Assembly: GCA_943736015.1 (NCBI GenBank)
Contig: OX031070.1
Span: 24,263,673-24,327,672, forward strand
Length of the DNA: 64,000 bases
Direction of reading: 5' to 3'
From: Tridacna crocea
Taxonomy: Eukaryota > Mollusca > Bivalvia > Cardiida > Cardiidae
In this document: positions 10,787-22,305 of the stretch, one piece after another
Layout: each line of letters begins with the position of its first letter
Position numbering within the stretch: the stretch's first letter is position 1
Notes under the pieces: model-generated
Seen by the model: only the letters and a program-made list of their open reading frames with translations
The model's database searches: none
What the model was told of the DNA's origin: nothing
Made by a program: the position numbers and the translations under genes

Positions 10787-11265
10787 AGGCCGTCGGAAGC
10801 GGTCCGGCTGGTGCGGCAATGGCCGAACCAAATTTTCGGCCAAAAATGAAAAATGGCCAGACCAAGTTTCGAAAAAAAATGCATAATATAAACCTCAAGA
10901 AATGCGCCAGAATGCACCACAGAGCCTCTTGCTTCCAATTTTTTCCGGGGGAGCATGCCCCCGGACCCCCCTAGCATGGCTTAAATGCGTAATATAAACC
11001 TCAAAAAATGCGCCGAATGCACCAGGGAGCGTCTTCTTTTTGCAAAATTTTTCCAGGGGAGCATGCCCCCGGATCCCCCTAGCATGGCTTAAATGTGTAA
11101 TATTAACCTAATAAAAATGCGCCAGAATGCACCAGAGAGCGTCTTATTTTCAATTTTTTTCTGGGGGAGTATGCTCCTGGACACCCCCCCGCCCCTAGCA
11201 TGTCTGCGCGACTTCGTCGCTCTGCATACTGGCCGGACCAAATGAAATTTCCTTCCGACGGGCCT
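10787..11265. mobile_element. GC-rich element G, copy 1
   Basis: Inverted ends AGGCCGTCGGAAG and CTTCCGACGGGCCT, flanked by a possible CTCTA duplication. Inside are three units of about 112 bp, each with a hairpin GGGGGAGCATGCCCCCGGA-type motif and CCCCTAGCATGGCTTAA. Non-autonomous; no ORF of note. Confidence 0.75.
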
Positions 11266-12255
11266 ACTCTATAAGTATGTTATTTGAGGCCGCATGTTGT
11301 CCCCTTTCCTTTCACAAAAATTCATTGTGTTTCATCTGTGGCCCCTGCTTGCTGTGCTCTCTATCACTTGGGAGTTTTCATTGGCAAGTAAATCAGAGCC
11401 CAAGGGTGTATCAGTGAAATTAAGGGCACAGATATACAAACTGCTGCATAAATACTTTTCAAAAAGGCAAACCCCCCATTCCAACAAACTAGAATGAACC
11501 TGAGGCCCCAAACTTTTGAACATGCCGTAACAGCTGCATTGTCAAAGCCCAGGAAAGATAGGACTTAGCGAGCTGTTGTGATATGACTGAAATGTTGTTG
11601 AAAGCAGAAAGAGATGCCATCTTTCAGCGAATGAATACAGCAAAGTACAGAATGCTTTTCTATTTAGGAAGGGTTCACTGCAATATTTATAAATGCATTC
11701 ACTGAACACATTGTTGTATTGTAGCAGCTGAAAGAATCTAATCAGAATCCTTGAAATGCTTATTTTACCACTCCTCACATGTGCTCCTGGTTTACCAGAA
11801 GCTTATGATATTATTGCATGTTTGGGTTGGCGAACTGTATTTATCAGAAATATTGGGTATGAACTAGCATTCTGTATAAAAGCTTGGCTGCGTGACATGA
11901 TAAATGTAGTTGTATATATCTATATGAACAGTTTTGTAAGGAAAAGATATTAAGGCGGATATAAGCAACTGGTAAGCTCATTACATGAATGGATTAAAAA
12001 GTAAAGTTTATAATAATTATTTTTATGGAATTTTTCGGTGATCCGCAAAGTTCACATGCTGTTTAATACTGCTTCATATCATAGGATTTTAATTGTATAC
12101 TTACACTTTTTATTTTTGCATCAGAAATTCTCACAATTTTTTTGTTGTAGAAAATTTGTGGGGTTTTTATGTTAATTTGAAAAAACTACTATTGCACATA
12201 TTTTTAAAAAAAAGATTACTTTACTTCTTACATATTTTTGATATTGGAAAGATTC
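11266..12255. other. No gene or repeat recognised
   Basis: About 1 kb of AT-rich sequence. Several 60-80 codon frames exist but show no domain, composition or splice support. Confidence 0.5.
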
Positions 12256-12259
12256 AGTA

Positions 12260-12471
12260 TTGAAATCTAGGACTTGTCCGAATTGAAAGTATTTGCAGAC
12301 AACAAAGTAAATTGGCCTCTAAAAATATGATGTTTTTCTTTGAAAGGATTCGAAAAATTGTGCGAAAAGGAGAAAATGTTGGTTTCTACTTTTCTTTTCC
12401 TTCAATTTTTTCCAACCTTATAAGAAAAAATCCATCAGCAACATCCTATAAACTTTGTCATCTGCAATATT
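12260..12471. mobile_element. TTAA-hp with two long arms
   Basis: The left side reads GACTTGTCCGAATTGAAAG then ATTTGCAGACAACAAAG. The right side reads TTTGTCATCTGCAATATTT before TTAA 12472-12475. Both flanks are long-arm type, so the copy is symmetric rather than short/long. Confidence 0.6.
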
Positions 12472-12475
12472 TTAA

Positions 12476-12672
12476 CCCTGTACCAGACGAAAGAATTGCA
12501 GACGGCAATTTGAATGTGGCTCAAATGGTGGAATGATTGTTTATTGATAGGGTAGAAAATATTGTGGGAAAAGGAGAAAATGCTGGTTACCAGCATTTTC
12601 TCCTTTTGCACAATGTTTTTAGAAGCCTTCTTTCTCAGAGTGGTTAAAAGTCGAGGACTGTGTGGTAAAGGG
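12476..12672 (-). mobile_element. TTAA-hp A, full length
   Basis: TTAA 12472-12475 (shared with the symmetric copy) and 12673-12676. The start CCCTGTACCAGACGAAAG is slightly diverged and the core is nearly perfect. Confidence 0.85.
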
Positions 12673-12771
12673 TTAATACTTTTATATCAACCGAAAATAC
12701 AGACTTGGTTGTAAAGTACAGTTACAGTTATGCAATCTCTTGTCTGCGATAAGGACGTAAATGGTTTTTAA

Positions 12772-12860
12772 CCCTTTACCAAACAACAAAACTCAACACT
12801 TTTTCAAATTTAAAGAAATATCGACAGCAAAATAAATATGACTGAAAACTGAAATTCTAG
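12772..12860 (-). mobile_element. TTAA-hp A long-arm half
   Basis: TTAA 12768-12771 then CCCTTTACCAAACAACAAAA. The sequence is lost before the core. Confidence 0.65.
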
Positions 12861-12961
12861 CTGGGGACTGTGTTGGACATTAAATTTTGTGAGTTACAAA
12901 TAACACTGGTAAAATTGTGGTTTATTTACTTTTCACACCAAATATAAATGAAAAGATTTAA

Positions 12962-13086
12962 CCCTTGAAGCACCTTTCATGAATATACTTGGCATTTACC
13001 GTCATGGAAGATCAAGATCAGATTGCACAAAAACACACAGTCTGATCTTTGATCCTCAATGTCCACTCTGCTAACATTCTGAGTCT
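12962..13086 (+). mobile_element. D-family hairpin
   Basis: TTAA at 12958-12961, then CCCTTGAAGCACCTTTCATG. The hairpin is AGATCAGATTGCACAAAA against CAGTCTGATCTTTGATC. Confidence 0.65.
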
Positions 13087-13745
13087 AATGGATCTTATTG
13101 TGGTGCTGCATTAGTGGCGACACTGTATTTTTATTCTGTTTTGGAAAGTACCTATGGAAGCAGCCATATTGTTTACTATAAGCTTCCAGTCACTTCGTAA
13201 TGAGACCATTTCATACCTAGGCCATTTCATACAATTTCGGTCATTTTGTACCCACCTATACCTTTTTTTTTGTCATTTCATACTCACTTTGATCATTTTG
13301 TACCAACTTTGGTCATTTCATACCCAGTTCTTAGTATCAATTTGGTAATGTATAACATAGTCATACTACTACTTTATAGCGATGTTTGCCAAATGACAAC
13401 TGCTTTTGTGTGTGCATAGCTCCAATTGAACTTATGTTAAATTTTGCCAAAGAATGGCTATGACTGTGCCATACTTTTATTGTTTCTTTCTTTTTTAAGT
13501 TTTAAGTTGGATTCTAGGAATTGTTTAGGGCTTCTCCATTTCTCACCGATTTCTGCATAAATTCACTTTGGACAATTTGAAATGCTGTTATTTGCCTTAT
13601 TTCAGAAACAACTGATTTGCGTGGCCATTAATATTATGCATAGAACTTTTCTTGTTTTTAGATTGAAAATATCACTAGGGTTGTAAGGGGCTCTAGGGGT
13701 CAATTACTTGCACAGGTTTGGGATCAAACCCACAACTTCATGGTA
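13087..13745. other. No gene; short minisatellite at 13206-13327
   Basis: Alternating GGTCATTTCATACCCA and GATCATTTTGTACCAA units of about 15-30 bp form a degenerate array. The remainder is unremarkable. Confidence 0.55.
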
Positions 13746-13935
13746 AGTGAGAAAGGAGTCTTTTGAAAACACATTTGAAAAAGAAGAAAACGCTGGAAAC
13801 CAGCATTTTGTTTTTTTTGTCCAAAATGTTTTCTATCCATCCAAACACAAATTTCAATTTTTGAGTCACATTAATTTTGTGGTCTACAATTGCTCCCAAT
13901 TTGGACTAGTCTAAAATGTTGTTTGCTACATAGTT
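13746..13935 (+). mobile_element. TTAA-hp A, 5' truncated
   Basis: Begins inside the short arm (GAGAAAGGAGTCTTTTG), core CGCTGGAAACCAGC, long arm complete to AAAATGTTGTTTGC. Confidence 0.7.
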
Positions 13936-14193
13936 TAATTATGGCAGTGTTCCTACCAGTATTCTACATGGAAAAAGAAAACAGACTGATGGATGGCAGG
14001 TTCTGGTCCCTTTCTATGTGACATGCTTTATTATTATCTTTCTGCAAGAAGTGTACAAAAAGTTTGCCAAGAATGTGTCGAGAAAATAAAAACCAACTGG
14101 TACAGAAAAAAGTGACTGTTACAGCGCAGTCTACAATTAGTGTGAAACAAACAGTAATGTCACACATGGGAAATCCATCAAATTCTTCTTTAA

Positions 14194-14448
14194 CCCCTTA
14201 CCACACAATGTTGACTTCTTACAAACTTGAGAGACTGACTTTTGAAAACACTGTGGGAAAAAGAGAAAATGCTGGTGGCCAGCATTTTCTGCTTTTCCCA
14301 CAATGTCTTCTACCCTATCAAAAAACACCTTCCATCGATAAAGCCACATTAAATATGACATAGATCTGCATTTGCTTTGATCTCAACGGGTCTAAAATTT
14401 TGCTGTGTTCAGAAAACGGGTCTAAAATTTTGCTGTGTGCATAAGGGT
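14194..14448 (+). mobile_element. TTAA-hp A with duplicated long-arm segment
   Basis: TTAA 14190-14193. CGGGTCTAAAATTTTGCTGT occurs twice (about 14387 and 14416), lengthening the copy to about 255 bp. The core loop reads GCTGGTGGCCAGC. Confidence 0.8.
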
Positions 14449-14584
14449 AAACCCTTTACCACATGGTAAAATAATGTAAATCTCAAAAAATCCACAAAAA
14501 TATGAATCTGCAAAACTGAAAGGCAGCAGCTGACTACCTGACTACCTGGCAAAGATTCACAGGTGCTGCAGCCTCTGTTAATAA

Positions 14585-14805
14585 CCCATAACCAAACGAC
14601 AAAATTTTAGGTTTGTCAAAATTGAAACGAATTGCAGATGACAAAATAAAAGTGACTGAATATTTGAAATTTGTTTTGTGAAGGGTAGAAAACACTGTGG
14701 GAAAAGGAGAAAATGCTGGTTACCAGCATTTTCTCCTTTTCCCACAATGTTTTCTAAAGTCTTCTTTCTCAGGGGCATCAAAAGTAGGGATTGTGTGCTA
14801 ATGGT
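14585..14805 (-). mobile_element. TTAA-hp A, full length
   Basis: CCCATAACCAAACGAC start after ATAA (mutated site), TTAA 14806-14809 at the right. Core GCTGGTTACCAGC is perfect. Confidence 0.85.
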
Positions 14806-14809
14806 TTAA

Positions 14810-15405
14810 CTGTATAACTCTTGACACAATGACAATTGCTTTCAAAATCCCAAGCGTGCAGCCCTTACACACAGTCACAGTAGCATTATCACTGTCATTT
14901 GCAAACCAAACGTACCATTATGAGAGAGCATGATTCTGGAGTGAAACAATAGTGTTGTAATGATTTATGACATTGTGCCATGGTGAAACAATCCTCGGTT
15001 ATATCCAGAACTATGCGGAAACACAGTGTTCCCACTCATGCAAATGATTACGTAAATCACGTTGTAGAATTGAAATTCACGTAACAAATTTTGGTTACAC
15101 TAGAGACTTCATGACGGAAAAAAATTTTAAAAAAGCCATGGTCTGCCTAACTTGGGTAAAATGACAGGATTTGAAGTTACTTGCTACCCTTATTGAAAAA
15201 TTATTATCAAATTACACAGAAATACCTATCCATAAATTAACACACATGAAAAAATGCTCGGTGCAAAAAATCCGGAAACAATGATACAACAAAATGTTCC
15301 TTTAGACACTAATAAGATTAGCAACAGGCTGGTTTTTAACTTTTTAATGACTTAAAGCTGTAAATAGTCAGATTTCTTAATATAATAGACTTTTGTGCTG
15401 CAAAT
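14810..15405. other. No gene or repeat recognised
   Basis: AT-rich sequence up to the start of the next element at 15409. Confidence 0.5.
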
Positions 15406-16119
15406 AAACAAGAGCCGTCAGAGACGGGTTATGCTACCCGAACACGTGCTTGTCATAAAATATATGAAATTGATATAAATTTACTTCTTTTATCATAAAA
15501 GGACCTGTTCATGCTCCCCAAAAATTGAAGAGAAAGGGCAATTACAATCTTAGAGATAGCCAACACAAACTTTTAGAGGACAATAAGCCCACTAAGCCCC
15601 CTTTAAGCTCTCTTTTCCCATAAGGCAATATTGCATCATTGAAATAAATACAACTGGTGTGTGATTTGTTGCATTTTTTAATAATAGTTCAAAAATCGAA
15701 ATTTCATAAAATTTTGAGCAGTCATGTAGTAAATATTACATAAAACGATTTTTTACATGAAGCCCCCTTTTTCCGATACGCAGCCTGAAATTGAGAAACC
15801 GGAAGTGAGGTACCTGGGCGATGCTCCAACAAGTTCAGATTTGAAATTTCACGAAGTTTTGAGCACAGATGTAGGAGATACAAGTGAAAACAAATTTTTC
15901 CATGAAGTCCCCTTTTTCCGTGATGCAGCCTCAAATTGAGAAACCAGGAAAGAGGTATTTGCTTATTAATAATTCATAGATTGAAAATAACAAGGGCACA
16001 TGTTGAAACTTGTAAAACAAGATATAACAATGAAGTTTCACGAAATTTTGACAAAAACTGAACAAGATATTATTAAAAATTGTAATTTTGCATTAAGCCT
16101 CTTTTTCCTTGGCATTTTA

Positions 16120-16330
16120 CAATCTTACGAACAAAGTCCGTAACAAAGAAACAAATGAATAAATGCATGGCAGAAATAAGGTACCGAGCGGGATTCGAAC
16201 CCCGAACTCCCGGACGCAAGGCCAATACCTTAACCACTGAGCCAAAGAGATATCTCCCTGACGCAGTAGCCAGGTATTGTATTTAAATCGGGAGAATGCC
16301 ATGCAGGAAGGAGTGGTCTCCCGTAACACA
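16120..16330 (-). mobile_element. tRNA-derived SINE, family S3, copy 1
   Basis: On the minus strand A-box TGGCTCAGTGGTTAAGG and B-box GGTTCGAATCCCGC are both intact. Lies inside P2. The acceptor arms do not pair, so it is not a tRNA gene. Confidence 0.8.
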
Positions 16331-16441
16331 CCCCCTCTTAAAGTCATCATTTATTGATGACTCAAAGCCTTATTAGGCAGGAAGTCCGATTTTGGACAAC
16401 AAATGGGATTAATGGCTCAATGGCCGATCCCGGACGAGCCC

Positions 16442-16650
16442 CCATCTTACGAACAAAGTCCGTAACAAAGAAACAAATGAATAAATGCATGGCAGAAATA
16501 AGGGTTGGAGCGGGATTCGAACTCCGAACTCCCGGACACAAAGCCAATACCCTAACCACTGAGCCAAAGAGATATCTCTTTGACGCAGTAGCCAGGTATT
16601 GTATTTAAATCGGGAGAATGCCATGCAGGAAGGAGTGGTCTCCCGTAACA
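16442..16650 (-). mobile_element. tRNA-derived SINE, family S3, copy 2
   Basis: Starts 322 bp after copy 1 at the same TCTTACGAACAAAGTCCG position. The 110 bp between the copies is unlike P2, so the two may be a direct duplication of SINE plus flank. Confidence 0.8.
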
Positions 16651-16717
16651 ACAAGAAACCCCCTTTTTCCATGACAAATTGAAAAACACACAGATAAAGA
16701 AAGAAGAGCACATGGCA

Positions 16718-17064
16718 AGGCCGTTGGAAGCGGTCCGGCCGGTCCGGCTATGGCCGGACCAAATTTTCGGCCAAAAATGAAAAATTGCCAGACCAATTTT
16801 CGAAAAAATGCGTAATATAAACCTCAAAAAATGTGCCAGAATGCACCAGAGAGCGTCTTATTTTCAAAAATTTTCCGGACCCCCCTAGCATGGCTTAAAT
16901 GCGTAATATAAACCTCAAAAATTGCACCAGAATGCATCAACTTATTTTCAAAAATTTTCCGGGGAAGCATGCCCCCTGGAACCCCCCCACCCCCCAGCAT
17001 GGCTTCGCAACTTCGTCACTCGCCATACTGGCCAGACCAAATGAAATTTCCTTCCGACGGGCCT
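16718..17064. mobile_element. GC-rich element G, copy 2, inside P2
   Basis: AGGCCGTTGGAAG to CTTCCGACGGGCCT. It interrupts the P2 phrase GGGCACATGTTGAAACTT, with CATG on both sides. One of the internal units is shortened. Confidence 0.8.
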
Positions 17065-17529
17065 GCATGTTGAAACTTTGAAAAAACGATATAACCATGA
17101 AGTTCAATGAAATTTTGACCAAAACTGAATGAGACATTAGTAAAAATTGGAATTTTGCAAGAAACCCCCTTTTTCCGAGACAAAACGTCAACTTAAAAAA
17201 CACGTAGATTAGAAATAGCAAGGGCACATGCTGAACCTTTCTATAAACAATATAAGCATGAAGTTTCATGAAATTTTGACAGAAACTGAATGAGATATTA
17301 GTAAAAAATGCAATTTTGCATTAAGCCCCTTTTTTCCATGACACGGGGTCAAATGGAAAAACCGGGAAAGATACATCGGCGCCCTACCCTAAGGACTTCA
17401 TATATGAAGTTTTATCCAATTTGGTCCAGGGATTGTGGAGAAATGGCTTCGGACGGAGAGTAGGACGGACAGACAGACGGACGGACAGACGAAGCGGCGA
17501 CTATATGCTCGCCCTTTGGGGAGCATAAA

Positions 17530-17940
17530 AATATTGATTGCTTTACCTCTAGTTGAGAACCGTTACAAAATGCTTGGGGGAACACTGGAATAGTCATGGG
17601 TACACCAATATCACTAGGATTCACCATGATAGTGTCTGGTACAACTATGGTGCACCATGATACTGTGGAACAACTATGATGCTACCGTAAATCATGGCTT
17701 TCTGCGCCTTGTTGAAATGGTGTCAAACAGAATCCAGAACTTTGAATACCCAAAAAAAGTGCATGTTTTATAATGCATTTAAAGTTAAATGATCATTTAA
17801 AACTATGGAGAATATTGTGAAGATGACAATCAGTTATAATGTGGACAGTCCAAGAGTTAAAGTTGTTAGTGGAAACAGAATTTTTAAATCGGACAAAAAA
17901 AATACAAAATATAGAGCGACCAGGCATTTTTTAACTGTAA
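17530..17940. other. No gene or repeat recognised
   Basis: Some internal ACTATGGTGCACCATGATAC-like short repetition (17600-17690). Otherwise plain. Confidence 0.45.
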
Positions 17941-18225
17941 CTGCCCGCCGGGGTGGCTCAGTGGTGAGCGTGTCGAACTCATGATCTAGTGGTTGTGAGT
18001 TCGATACCCAGTTTTGGCTAACTTTCCTTCCTGCGTATTTTCGCTTCTCACCTCTGCTGAGGCATGTGAGAAAAGTAGTCAGTGGCTTTGGAAATAAAGT
18101 TGTGTTAGTACTGGTGTGAGAAAGCCAGGAAACACATGTGCGTCACCAATCGCCATGATATGACCTTAGCTGTTAAAGTGGCATTAAACCCCAATACAAC
18201 CAAACAATACAACCAATTAACTGTA
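17941..18225 (+). mobile_element. tRNA-derived SINE
   Basis: Head CCGGGGTGGCTCAGTGGTGA (A box) and GTGAGTTCGATACCCAG (B box). The body has GTGAGAAAGCCAGGAAACAC, and the tail CCAATACAACCAAACAATAC. The body is related to family S1. Confidence 0.8.
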
Positions 18226-18229
18226 ACGA

Positions 18230-18625
18230 TAGTTTGGTAAAGCATGGTCTTACAAGATAATCTTGATCTACAATATCTGCAAAGAACATTGAGGCAAGCT
18301 TAAAAGCCTAAGGGTTTGGTGGTGTCAAGGGAGCTTTTATCTCCAAAATACATCAAGATATCTAATAGGGAAAAAAAAAACACAATAACTATTGATACAG
18401 ACTCTGGAGTTCAAAGTAATATTGAAAGAGGATACTTAAATGGTGCATAATTTCCGACCCCCAAATGATACATAATTGGCTGACAGTGGTTTGTAAATAA
18501 ATCCAGGCAAAAACCATCAATACCATAAATAATTGGTCCATATGATCTGTGAGAAGAGGGTTTAAAAGCATCTGCAAATAGTATCAACTCAGGTTGATGC
18601 AAAGACTGTGAAGGCTGACCTGGTT
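18230..18625. other. No gene; D-family trace at 18245-18300
   Basis: AATCTTGATCTACAATATCTGC resembles the D right half. The rest is unassigned. Confidence 0.4.
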
Positions 18626-18627
18626 GA

Positions 18628-18840
18628 CTGGTGTTTTACGCCGCTTTCTACGTCATTTCAGTCATATCACGGCGACAGTTGACATATTCATGTTTCCTGG
18701 GTTTCACCAGTGCTAGGCTAGGCTCTGAAGTGTCTTGCCCAAGGACACTCCTGTGAAAAAACCCAGTGGAGCTAATGAGGCTCGAACCCGGGACCTCCAG
18801 ATCACGAGTCCTGCACATTACCACTGAGCCACACAGGACC
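18628..18840 (-). mobile_element. tRNA-derived SINE, family S2
   Basis: Minus-strand head with TGTGGCTCAGTGGTAATG and GGTTCGAGCCTC; tail GGCGTAAAACACCAGTCA. Sister of 3438-3655. Confidence 0.8.
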
Positions 18841-18885
18841 TGGCTGACCTGGAATTGATATTTTTTACCATATTAGTCCATTTAA

Positions 18886-19046
18886 CCCATTACCACACAA
18901 TCCCTACTTTTGATGACCCTGAGAAAGAAGCCTTTAGAAAACATTGTGGGAAAAGGAGAAAATGCTGGTAACCAGCATTTTCTCCTTTTCCCACAATGTT
19001 TTCTACCCTTCACAAACCAAATTTCAAATTTTCAGTCACATTTAAC
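18886..19046 (+). mobile_element. TTAA-hp A, 3' truncated
   Basis: TTAA 18882-18885, perfect short arm and core. The long arm stops after TTTTCAGTCACATTTAAC. Confidence 0.8.
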
Positions 19047-19094
19047 TTTTTACCAGAGCAAGGCACAATTATTTAGTATCTATTTCGAGAAACC

Positions 19095-19240
19095 TCTCTT
19101 ACTTTACCTCTTTGTCAAATAATATTACATTGAGGCAGTATTCTTTGGAAAACATCCAGGGAAAAGGTCTCTTACTTTACCTCTTTATCAAATAATATTA
19201 CATTGAGGTAGTATTCTTTGGAAAACATCCAGGGAAAAGG
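19095..19240 (+). repeat. 73-bp direct duplication
   Basis: TCTCTTACTTTACCTCTTT begins at 19095 and 19168, and the two units are almost identical. The duplicated unit includes the short-arm piece of the next TTAA-hp copy. Confidence 0.85.
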
Positions 19241-19382
19241 AAAACAAAATGCTGTTAACCACTAGTTTCCCTTAATTTTTTCCAGCTTTTAAAAGAATGT
19301 TAATCATTTGTATCACTTTTTGTTGATCAACTGCAGATGATTTCATTTTGGAAGAGCCTTAACTTTTATGTTTGGTGGAGGA
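19190..19382 (+). mobile_element. TTAA-hp A, degenerate
   Basis: GGAAAACATCCAGGGAAAAGG, AAATGCTGTTAACCAC and a long arm with CAACTGCAGATGATTTCATT. Ends GGTGGAGGATTAA. Confidence 0.6.
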
Positions 19383-19773
19383 TTAATAAAGCTGCATTAA
19401 ATTTCAGCCACCTTCATTAAGCATTCATCTTTCATAAAAGACCATTCTCCAAATAAAGTACACCTACTTCATTTGCTGTTAGACCAAGGATCAACAGACA
19501 AAGAGACAATATTGACATAAACTACAAAATCTCTACCACTCCATTTTGAACGATCTCTACTTACAAAATCATAGATTGAACAAGATGTTATGGATTAGAT
19601 ACAAGATGTTTAGTTAAAGTCAAGTAAGTCATTAAACTATGCAAATTTTTTCATTCTCCTGTTTTTAGCCGATGTAATAGGTTAGTCTATGAGTTTGTTC
19701 AACCTGTTAGAGAGTGTAAAAACATGCAATTTGACTTCAAGTGAACTCTAGCAAGTATTTAAATGTAGTGATT

Positions 19774-21262
19774 ATTCTAGACCTGGCAAAAGGGCAGGGA
19801 GGCAGGAAAAAGGGGCAGGGAGGCAGGAAAAAGGGGCAGGGAGGAACATTACCTTGTTGAATGACTTCTCACATCAGATAAAGGCAAATCAGTGTCCTTC
19901 ACTCTTTTCGAAACAAGTTCTAACTATAACTTTGGATATGAATTGCATATTAAAGAAAAGAATAAGGAAAGATTCTTATCAACTCATAGACTCAAAGCAA
20001 CACAATCTGACTATACAGGTTTTGATTGCCATGTAATTTATGATCCCATGATGCTCTGTCACACTTGGCTTTAATGTAGTAACACTTCTGGTGTAGCATG
20101 GAATAAAAGTTCTTGATAGTTGATAAATACAGATTTATACAGATAAAATACTTATGCATATTTTTGACAGACTAGAAATACCTTTGATGTCTCTTAAAAA
20201 CAATTGTTGATACTTTTGTTAGTTTTCAGAAAAGGGAGGTAATTATTAATTTGCTTTGTAATGAGAATACAATGGTTTTGGATTTATAACTAATAATTCT
20301 AGGAAGGAAAAAAAGAAAAAAATTGGCTCAGTTAAAGTAGTATAATAATACTCATTTAACAAATTTTGTAGGATAATAATATTGTGGAAATAGCTGTTTT
20401 CTATTACAGGTCCACTACCTAACTTCTTGTCAGATAACAAAAAATGTCCAGAGTAATTATAAAAAAAAACTTTGTTCAATGACAATAATTTTGATTAAAA
20501 AAAAAAACTTAATTATTACATAGAATTACAAAATGTGTAGGCAGGCCTACTGATGGAGTAGTGTACTACTGCACAGCCATTCTATAAATAGACTGCTAAA
20601 AATAGAACACTGTAATGCAGATTTTGCTTTAAAAAAAATTGCCGATGCTTGAATAGCAAACATCAAGTACTTTCAAGATAGTTGGCAACATTGGTTTATC
20701 ATCCATACTTGTAATTTATGCAAAAAATACACAAAATGGTAATCTCCAGCTGCAATAAGAGTTAATTCAGCTTTATTTTAAAACTATTCAAGTATTGATA
20801 AATTTCACTGATTGTGTGACGTCATTTAAAGAAATTAGCACACGTTAAAGTACGTGTGGGGGAAAAAAAGTCAGGGTTTCGAGGGATAAAGGGATGGTTT
20901 AGCAAGTTACTGACAGAGAAGGATTATAACACCCTGGTGTCCTGTCTTAACTGACGAAGTTGATAGAGGATAATTAGTGTCACCCTTAGTCTTAGATTGG
21001 CTGTATTTCATGAATATAGTCAGGTCGGAAGAAATTTATGGCGACTTTTTGTGACTCTGCAAGCTTGACGAGACAGAGCCGAGACACTGAAGATGAGTTT
21101 TTTGCCCATGTAGCCCGGTGGTTTGTTCTGAAACCAGAAAAATACACAAACAAGTTTTGTATGTATTTGATAAGGGCAACAGGGCGGGTGTTCACAGATT
21201 CGAGGGCAGAAGGGCGGAGTGAAAAAGGGGCAGGGCGGCGCGCCCTGCTATTCCGCTCTAGA
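19774..21262. mobile_element. Possible non-autonomous element with CTAGA ends
   Basis: ATTCTAGACCTGGCAAAAGG at the left and an inverted-like CCTGCTATTCCGCTCTAGAA at the right, both next to GGGCAGGG-rich stretches. The interior is AT-rich with no transposase. Boundaries are tentative. Confidence 0.35.
19786..19845 (+). repeat. GGCAGGAAAAAGGGGCAGGGA minisatellite
   Basis: About 2.6 copies of a 23-bp unit. Confidence 0.85.
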
Positions 21263-21367
21263 ATAAACACTATAAATGGCACATCATCAAAAGGACATAT
21301 CATTTGATACATATATCATCAATTTGATGTGTTATTTATTTGATATTTGCAAATGAAGATCAATATA

Positions 21368-22197
21368 CAGTGCACTCCGGATACAGCGAGATCGCGGGGA
21401 CAAGAAGTATTATCTCATTGTAACCAGGTCTCGTTATAACCAAATCGGAAATCACACATCGTAAAGATACGTAAGGATACAGACTTTCATACTATTTACT
21501 TTCGTTTACACCGGAAGTAGCTAATTACCTTCTTTCTGAAGAGTATACAAAGACAGATAACTCTGTCGATTTACTGTACGATGTATTATATGTATTTACG
21601 AGGTATTTACACGAATGTTAGCATTTTAAAAATTAAATATGCATTTATTTGAAGAATGCTGTTATGTTAGATAGCCTTTTTTGTTTCTGATTTTATCCTC
21701 CAGTAATTGTTCAATACTCGCTAAGTGTGAAAATGTGCTCTGATCAATGTCCGACTCGCACTCAAAGAACCGGCGTAAAGTTTTCATTTCATCCATCAGA
21801 ACTGGTCAGTCATAAGCTACATGTATAAACTGCTAAAAAATGTGTGATAACATTTAATCACCTATGGATCAATTTAGCCCGTGGCGCAAACATATCCAAA
21901 ACGCAGCACTAGTTTAATGTTAGAAAGTTAATCCGATAATTATGCGATAATTGCCTTGCATGGTGACAAACTAATGCAGATGACGTATTTTATCAATAGA
22001 CCTCGTTGTAAGGTGGGAAATTTACGTTAGGGGCCTTGACTATTTTTACGTTGTAGCCGATATCTCGCCGTAACCGATCTCGTTCTACGCGGTATAAAAT
22101 AAAAGAAAAAAAGAAGGGATTCTGCTGGGACTCAGCTAGATTTACGTTATAAGCGGTATCTCGTTGAAACCGATCTCGTAATATGTGGAGTGGACTG
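21368..22197. mobile_element. Pogo/Tigger-like non-autonomous element, 830 bp
   Basis: CAGTGCACTCCGGATACAGC and the inverted end CAGTCCACTCCACATATTAC lie between TA dinucleotides (21366-21367 and 22198-22199). Subterminal CGAGATCGG and TCTCGTTATAACC motifs repeat near both ends. CAGT...ACTG ends with TA duplication are typical of the pogo/Tigger group. No transposase. Confidence 0.7.
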
Positions 22198-22305
22198 TAC
22201 ATAATTTCTGAATTGTATATCACATATGAACAAGTAATTGGCTATCAGTGGTGGGTAAAGAAACTAGATTGAACAGACTTAATAACTGTATCCCACCTGG
22301 GCCCG

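Larger units (their letters stand above)
15409..17528 (+). mobile_element. Pearl/HINE-like element P2 with nested insertions
   Basis: Starts ACAAGAG, then hairpin CCGTC aga GACGG, then ATGCTACCC. It ends with an ACGG/ACAG microsatellite (17451-17490) and hairpin ATGCTCGCCC ttt GGGGAGCAT (17505-17526). Units marked by AAGCCCCCTTTTTCCATGAC-like blocks (15760, 15905, 16095, 16656, 17163, 17319) are related to those of P1. Two SINE copies and a G element interrupt it. Confidence 0.8.

Noticed and set aside
13206..13327. Regulatory-looking CATTT clusters
   Set aside because: They form a degenerate minisatellite; nothing ties them to a promoter.
16117..16350. Possible tRNA gene (good A and B boxes)
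   Set aside because: The acceptor stem does not pair, a second copy lies 322 bp away, and body plus flank are repeated, so it is a SINE head.
21038..21307. 89-codon ORF starting MATFCDSAS
   Set aside because: It overlaps the GGGCAGGG repeat end near 21180-21260 and has no domain or splice support.
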